Assembly (NCBI GenBank): GCA_937898445.1
Contig: CALEJY010000286.1
Coordinates: 1 to 9,785, forward strand
Direction of reading: 5' to 3'
Source: an uncultured Candidatus Melainabacteria bacterium
GTDB lineage: Bacteria; Cyanobacteriota; Vampirovibrionia; Gastranaerophilales; Gastranaerophilaceae
Length of the DNA stretch: 9,785 nt
Part shown: piece after piece, positions 6,772 through 9,785 of the stretch
How the letters are laid out: the number at the start of each line of letters is the position of its first letter
Position numbering within the stretch: the first letter of the stretch is position 1
Position numbers and translations under genes: made by a program
The notes under the pieces: generated by a model
What the model saw: the letters and a program-made list of their open reading frames with translations, nothing else
Database searches by the model: none
What the model was told of the DNA's origin: nothing

Positions 6772-7121
6772 TAGTATTCCGCTTTCTCAAATTTTATGTA
6801 CGCATCATCTGTTGTAAAGGCGTTGAGTTCTCCTTTTAACATTTTGGATCTGACATTAGTTTGCAATCCTATTAGTGCATCTGCTTGAATACCGTTTATA
6901 AATGTTTCGCATCCCGTATTTCTGTTGAAAAATTTGTATATAGAATATTTTGAAAATATTTTGTCTTTTGGCAAATCTTTTATATTGATGTAAGTTTTAG
7001 GAATTGGTTTTTCTTTTGATTTTTTCAAATCGTTCATAAATTCTTTTTCAATCTTCATTTTTATAAGATCTTCTAAAGAAGCATTGCTCAAAAGTAATGC
7101 TTCTGCGTCACTGTTTTTCAT
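6771..7121 (-). CDS. Unrecognised 116-residue phage protein
   Basis: I do not recognise this protein. Residues 1-40 are helical and rich in Lys and Glu. Residues 42-116 look like a compact mixed domain with conserved-looking stretches FFNRNTGCETFINGIQADAL (64-83) and IGLQTNVRSKMLKGEL (84-99). No membrane segment, signal peptide or metal site is visible. The ATG has a clear ribosome binding site (AAGGAG, nine bases away), and the stop overlaps the GNAT-fold ATG by one base. It starts 22 bases after terS. Its place between terS and portal genes suggests a role in head assembly or packaging, but nothing in the sequence proves that. Confidence 0.8.
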   Translation of the reverse strand: MKNSDAEALLLSNASLEDLIKMKIEKEFMNDLKKSKEKPIPKTYINIKDLPKDKIFSKYSIYKFFNRNTGCETFINGIQADALIGLQTNVRSKMLKGELNAFTTDDAYIKFEKAEY

Positions 7122-7143
7122 TCGTTTTTCTCCTTATTAATAA

Positions 7144-7581
7144 TTAGATTTTTTCATCATCAAGGTTTGAAATTGTTATTATTTTGGCTTGTTTGTATTC
7201 TTCTTCCTCCTCTTGTTTAGAGTTAAATCCGAGATATTTGCATAAATTTTCAAGAGCTTTTAATCCGGCGGATGTATCACGAAGTTTCTTTTTGCCGGTG
7301 TAACCGCCTTCTTTATCCAAAATATCTTCTTCTTCAAGCGAAAATTCTGCGGTTTGTAATAACTTTTGGATTACATAACCTTTGTTTACTCTTAATGATG
7401 AAATCTGTTGTTTTAGTTGAGTTTTAATCTCTTTTATAATTGTTTCGTCGGATAATAATTCTGTTGCTGTGGTTGTTAAATTCTTCGATTTGTAACCGGC
7501 GCATTTTGCAGAACGTTCTCCGTCGAGAGTTTTGATGTATTCGGATACAAATATTTTTTGTTGTTTAGTTAATCGTTTCAT
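7144..7581 (-). CDS. terS: Terminase small subunit
   Basis: TerS recognises phage DNA and loads it onto TerL. The 145-residue product starts LTKQQKIFVSEYIKTLDGERSAKCAGY (residues 4-30), the DNA-binding helical signature of the Terminase_2 family (LT.KQ..F...Y......A....AGY). This is followed by helices used for oligomerisation (about 46-115) and an acidic tail with a run of five Glu (124-128), near the C-terminus that usually meets TerL or portal. Unlike its neighbours it has no Shine-Dalgarno sequence before the ATG. It follows the 194-base gap that holds the plus-strand RNA unit. TerL is not adjacent; three genes lie between them. Confidence 0.88.
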   Translation of the reverse strand: MKRLTKQQKIFVSEYIKTLDGERSAKCAGYKSKNLTTTATELLSDETIIKEIKTQLKQQISSLRVNKGYVIQKLLQTAEFSLEEEDILDKEGGYTGKKKLRDTSAGLKALENLCKYLGFNSKQEEEEEYKQAKIITISNLDDEKI

Positions 7582-7632
7582 AAGTTTATAGGTTTTAAAT
7601 TATGTACATTTTGTTACATTTGCAGGTATTAT

Positions 7633-7661
7633 TTGAAATTTTTCGAAAAAAATTGTATAAT
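7633..7661 (+). promoter_or_regulatory. Near-consensus sigma-70-type promoter on the plus strand
   Basis: TTGAAA (7633-7638), a 17-base spacer and a perfect TATAAT (7656-7661) match the vegetative consensus at 11 of 12 positions. The spacer contains a perfect 12-bp palindrome, TTTTTCGAAAAA (7639-7650), which could be an operator. Predicted start is at about 7666-7668. It points against all phage genes in the window. Confidence 0.75.
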
Positions 7662-7667
7662 AATCAT

Positions 7668-7738
7668 GCTATTTATATTTCGGCTAGTGTAAATCTTAAC
7701 AGGAGGGGAAAATGAATTTTAAACTTCCTGTTTTTTTT
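7668..7738 (+). ncRNA. Candidate small RNA of about 70 nt between terS and the adaptor gene
   Basis: The plus-strand promoter at 7633-7661 and the intrinsic terminator ending at 7738 delimit a transcript of about 70 bases in a 194-base gap where no phage gene is encoded. The 5' 30 bases are AT-rich and little structured; the 3' half is the terminator stem. An AGGAGG (7701-7706) and ATG (7712) would open an 18-residue ORF to 7768, but the ribosome binding site is buried in the stem and the ORF runs past the T tract, so a non-coding RNA is more likely than a peptide. Function is unknown. Confidence 0.5.
7698..7738 (+). terminator. Intrinsic terminator of the plus-strand RNA unit
   Basis: AACAGGAGG (7698-7706) pairs with CTTCCTGTT (7724-7732) over nine pairs including one G-U. 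The 17-base loop can add an AAAA/TTTT inner stem. A run of eight Ts (7731-7738) follows on the plus strand only; the minus-strand side of the stem is followed by AAGATTTAC, so the element works in the plus direction. Confidence 0.7.
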
Positions 7739-7742
7739 ATGC

Positions 7743-7765
7743 GCAAAAAAGATTTTGTTTTTTGC
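7743..7765. repeat. AT-rich inverted repeat next to the adaptor stop
   Basis: GCAAAAAA (7743-7750) and TTTTTTGC (7758-7765) form an 8-bp stem with a 7-base loop, ten bases beyond the adaptor stop codon. On either strand it would be a weak hairpin. It might mark the 3' end of the adaptor mRNA or back up the plus-strand terminator. Confidence 0.35.
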
Positions 7766-7775
7766 TGAAAACTCT

Positions 7776-8414
7776 TTACCTGCGTGATATTTTAATTGTC
7801 GGTTGTTCGTCAATTGTTTTAGAAACTTTTGATTTTAGGTTCGCAAGAGCTTCTTTATACATGCTTAGCCAATAACTAAATCTGGCATGTTTTGGATTGC
7901 CTTTTAATCTCATACAAGCTCCATATACAACAATCGGTTCGACAAACGGATTTGGAATAAGTGATATGTCTTCAGCTTCTTCAAAAGTAAGTTTTTCTTC
8001 TCCTGATTGCTTTTTTACGCAGTTTTTGGTGTAGTAAATAATTTCAACTGTTTTGTCTTGGTTAAAAATCGGGAAAAGAATTTTATCGTTGAATAAGCTA
8101 TAAGTATTTGGTGGTTGAGAGTTTGTAAAAAAATGTTCAAAATTTGCAAAATACTCATACTTTTTGCCATCAACAATGATGTCTTTAATTCTTCCGTCTA
8201 TTGTGTTTTCAATATCTCCTGAATTTTTAGGAAGGGTTAATTTTTTATTTCTTATCAAAAAATTCCATTTGTCGGATGTGCAGACTTCGGAATTTATTAT
8301 GTTAATAATATTTTTTAATTTGCTGTGTTCGTTTTTCGTTAATTCTGAAAACGCATTAACTTGTTTGTAATTCAATTCTACAAGACATTTGTTAATAAGT
8401 TCAAGATAGTTCAT
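7776..8414 (-). CDS. Head-tail adaptor (head completion) protein
   Basis: I place the start at ATG 8414 because AAAGGAG lies just upstream with four intervening As; an in-frame TTG at 8435 would add seven residues that are simply the translated ribosome binding site. The 212-residue product opens with MNYLELINKCLVELN, then a helix ending in the W-F-L pair (WNFLIRNKKLTLP, about residues 50-62), beta-rich central strands, and a C-terminal pair of helices with PNPFVEPIVVYGACMRLKG. This is the order I associate with the podovirus-type adaptor (SU10/T7 gp11-like) that docks under the portal and receives the tail. It belongs with the portal and scaffold in head completion. Family assignment is from pattern and context, without a search. 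Confidence 0.65.
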   Translation of the reverse strand: MNYLELINKCLVELNYKQVNAFSELTKNEHSKLKNIINIINSEVCTSDKWNFLIRNKKLTLPKNSGDIENTIDGRIKDIIVDGKKYEYFANFEHFFTNSQPPNTYSLFNDKILFPIFNQDKTVEIIYYTKNCVKKQSGEEKLTFEEAEDISLIPNPFVEPIVVYGACMRLKGNPKHARFSYWLSMYKEALANLKSKVSKTIDEQPTIKISRR

Positions 8415-8438
8415 TTTTCTCCTTTCTTCTTTCAAGAA

Positions 8439-8463
8439 AGAGTAGCCTAAAATAGACTACTCT
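8439..8463 (-). terminator. Hairpin between scaffold-like and adaptor genes
   Basis: AGAGTAG (8439-8445) and CTACTCT (8457-8463) pair perfectly. Inside, CTA/TAG adds three pairs after one mismatch, with a 3-base loop. On the minus strand the stem is followed by TTCTTG, a short U-rich tail, so it is a weak terminator or an mRNA-stabilising or processing hairpin. It sits 26 bases after the upstream stop codon. Confidence 0.5.
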
Positions 8464-8489
8464 CTCACAAAAGATTTGATAGTTATTGG

Positions 8490-9113
8490 TTATTTAATCA
8501 ACCCTTTACGGAGTTGCGCCATAATGGCTTGTTCGTTTTTTGCGAACTCAGCACCACTCATTTTGCCGATTTGTTCACGAGTAAAGACCAAGTTTTTTAG
8601 CCCGTCTGAATTATTGTTTTGTGCATTTGCACGCAACCTTTGTTTGGCGGTTTCGTTTTCATTAATTAATGCCTTTTCGTGTTCTTGTTTTTCTAAATAT
8701 CTTTGGATTGCAGAATTTTCAATTTTTTCTACAAGTGCAGAGATTTTAGAAATTTCATCTCTATCAAAATTGACATTAGAATTTTTTAAATAATCATAGA
8801 CATCACTTCTGCCGTTTTGGTTGAAAAAGTCCGGCATGGGTGCAACTTGATTGGGTGCGACTACTGGTTGTTGTAATTGATTTTGAGGTAGGTTTTCTGA
8901 GTATTTCTCAAACGCCTTTTGAGATACGAAATTCATCAAATTTTGTCCTTGTTCTTGTGTCATTACCCCATTTCCAACAAGTTGCTTAATTGTATTGATG
9001 TCGTTGATTGCCATTTGTTTGTATTTTTCGGCAATGTTTGGCTGATTATTTTCAGGTGCCGGATTTTGATAATCGGCATGAGATGAAACATTTTCTATAT
9101 TTTGTTCGTTCAT
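8490..9113 (-). CDS. Probable scaffolding protein of the phage head
   Basis: The 207-residue product is rich in Gln, Asn, Glu and Ala, with a disordered-looking N-terminal third (residues 1-30, and a Pro/Gln stretch at about 75-100), then charged helices at about 115-165. The C-terminal helix-turn-helix (177-207) reads FTREQIGKMSGAEFAKNEQ and then a basic end with RKGLIK, which resembles the coat-binding tail of scaffold proteins. No enzyme motif is visible. It lies between the capsid-side genes and the adaptor gene, where a scaffold is expected. Its ATG follows AAGGAAACAGTT. Scaffold identity is inferred from composition, C-terminal pattern and position. Confidence 0.65.
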   Translation of the reverse strand: MNEQNIENVSSHADYQNPAPENNQPNIAEKYKQMAINDINTIKQLVGNGVMTQEQGQNLMNFVSQKAFEKYSENLPQNQLQQPVVAPNQVAPMPDFFNQNGRSDVYDYLKNSNVNFDRDEISKISALVEKIENSAIQRYLEKQEHEKALINENETAKQRLRANAQNNNSDGLKNLVFTREQIGKMSGAEFAKNEQAIMAQLRKGLIK

Positions 9114-9123
9114 AACTGTTTCC

Positions 9124-9357
9124 TTATGCTTGTTTTTTCATGTATTCAACCGCAAATTCAATTGTTTCATCAATAAATGATGAAAACATAACTGAAATTA
9201 TCGGTTTTAAAATAATAGGTACAGGAAGTTTTTCAATGACAAATTTTATAGCCATTTCTTTTTTCTGTTTCCCTGTATTGCTACCAAGAATTTCTTCTGC
9301 GTTAATTACTGCAGATTTTGCGAGTTCTTTAATTTTTATTTTGAAATTGTTAAACAT
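9124..9357 (-). CDS. Small protein like the C-terminal domain of LL-H-type holins
   Basis: Residues 14-40 (KSAVINAEEILGSNTGK, then QKKEMAIKFV) match the pattern A-x-x-A-E-x-x-x-G-x-x-x-G-x-x-K that I associate with the C-terminal part of LL-H-family phage holins. The usual N-terminal membrane helix is missing from this 77-residue protein. A hydrophobic stretch VPIILKPIISVMFSSFI (46-62) follows instead; it could be an amphipathic or membrane-associated helix. The gene starts 17 bases after the capsid gene stop and is followed by the scaffold-like gene. An internal head or minor structural role is equally possible. Real gene: likely; function: tentative. Confidence 0.6.
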   Translation of the reverse strand: MFNNFKIKIKELAKSAVINAEEILGSNTGKQKKEMAIKFVIEKLPVPIILKPIISVMFSSFIDETIEFAVEYMKKQA

Positions 9358-9374
9358 TATTTATATGCTCCAAT

Positions 9375-9785
9375 TTATTTTGCACTAACAACCATTTTTG
9401 CAAGAGCTTTTGGTTGAACTGTTTTTGCACCATACAAGTACAAGCCTCTAACCAAGTCAGAGAAACTGTCTTTATCTCTCAAACTTTCGATTTTGGCTAG
9501 TTGAGATGCGAATGTAATACCGTCGTTTGTGCCGGCTAATACGTAGTATTTGTCAGATACTGCGGTTAAGTTTGTGCTTACTAAAACATCCATTCCGGCA
9601 ATTCTTCCGATTGCACCTTCTCTTAATGTTTCATCAGCTACATTGTGCGCACCGATAAATTCAGAACTTTGCAATAAATAAGATTCAATTGTCGGGTTAA
9701 TTACGACCCAAGGTCTAGTGCCTGCAGAAACTGCATCAGAATTTTTTAGACAAAGTGCAAGTTTTACGAAATATGAGTAAATAGT
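9375..9785 (-). CDS. Major capsid protein, C-terminal part (open to the right edge)
   Basis: The frame stays open from the stop at 9375 to the end of the window, so the 136 residues seen are only the C-terminal part; an in-frame TTG at 9674 is an internal Leu, not a start. The residues upstream of that TTG include AGTRPWVVINPTIESYL. They are followed by LREGAIGRIAGMDVLVSTNL, the 'G.IGri.G..V..S..L' signature near the end of HK97-fold coat proteins (P22 or N4 gp56-like). The last third (DKDSFSDLVRGLYLYGAKTV) is the usual closing strand-rich segment. It is the first gene of the visible operon in transcription order. Family: confident; subgroup: not decided. Confidence 0.82.
   Translation of the reverse strand, partial: TIYSYFVKLALCLKNSDAVSAGTRPWVVINPTIESYLLQSSEFIGAHNVADETLREGAIGRIAGMDVLVSTNLTAVSDKYYVLAGTNDGITFASQLAKIESLRDKDSFSDLVRGLYLYGAKTVQPKALAKMVVSAK

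Larger units (their letters stand above)
2890..9785. mobile_element. Prophage (packaging and head module), partial, running off the right edge
   Basis: A contiguous block of minus-strand phage genes (capsid, scaffold-like, adaptor, terminase small and large subunits, portal) abuts two genes of bacterial type. The left boundary must lie between the host gene start at 2719 and the stop of the last phage gene at 2900; 2890 is a nominal edge. No integrase or tRNA is seen here, so the attachment site cannot be fixed. Portal and adaptor types point to a short-tailed phage. Confidence 0.8.

Noticed and set aside
7582..7668. A minus-strand promoter for terS in the 194-base gap.
   Set aside because: I found no -35/-10 pair with acceptable spacing on the minus strand, so terS is probably read from upstream despite the gap and the lack of a Shine-Dalgarno sequence.
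8415..8435. TTG at 8435 as the adaptor start.
   Set aside because: The extra seven residues are the translated ribosome binding site AAAGGAG; the ATG at 8414 has the correct spacing to it.
9375..9674. A complete 99-residue gene starting at a TTG (9674).
   Set aside because: The frame is open through the TTG to the window edge and the upstream residues continue the capsid pattern, so the TTG is an internal Leu codon.
1..9785. CRISPR array, tRNA, rRNA, insertion sequence or toxin-antitoxin pair.
   Set aside because: No spaced direct repeats of CRISPR size, no cloverleaf sequence, no transposase and no paired small toxin-antitoxin genes were seen on either strand.

Overview
The window is AT-rich, all clear genes lie on the minus strand, and it reads as the junction between a bacterial chromosome and an integrated tailed phage. 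The host side (about 1-2720) holds rsmI, a 16S rRNA 2'-O-methyltransferase, and a 575-residue protein that begins MGLAASQARFL. From memory, that N-terminus belongs to a large paralogous family of gut non-photosynthetic cyanobacteria (Gastranaerophilales/Vampirovibrionia, formerly Melainabacteria). The host assignment is an inference from that recollection and from base composition. It is not proven here.

The phage side (about 2890-9785, continuing past the right edge) is a head and DNA-packaging module. In transcription order, right to left, it holds: the C-terminal part of a major capsid protein; a small protein like the C-terminal domain of LL-H-type holins; a scaffold-like protein; a head-tail adaptor; the small terminase subunit; an unrecognised 116-residue protein; a GNAT-fold protein; the portal; the large terminase subunit; and a 76-residue protein with one membrane segment and a coiled coil. 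The portal and adaptor types suggest a short-tailed (podovirus-like) phage. No integrase, repressor, lysin or tail gene is inside the window.

For most of the module the genes are packed with gaps of a few bases to about 60 bases, or with a 1-base overlap. Three intergenic stretches break this pattern. A hairpin lies between the scaffold and adaptor genes, and another between portal and terL. The 194-base gap between adaptor and terS carries, on the opposite (+) strand, a near-consensus promoter followed about 70 bases later by an intrinsic terminator. That unit looks like a tiny independently transcribed RNA gene inside the packaging module.

The other oddity that matters for annotation is the start of terL. 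The good ribosome binding site and ATG (4494) open a frame that closes after 23 codons, while the terminase frame opens only at a TTG inside it. A one-base slip in a run of five Gs would join the two. The gene order is also retrograde: canonical left-to-right order (terL, portal, scaffold, capsid), but every gene is transcribed right-to-left, so coat precedes scaffold and terL comes near the end.
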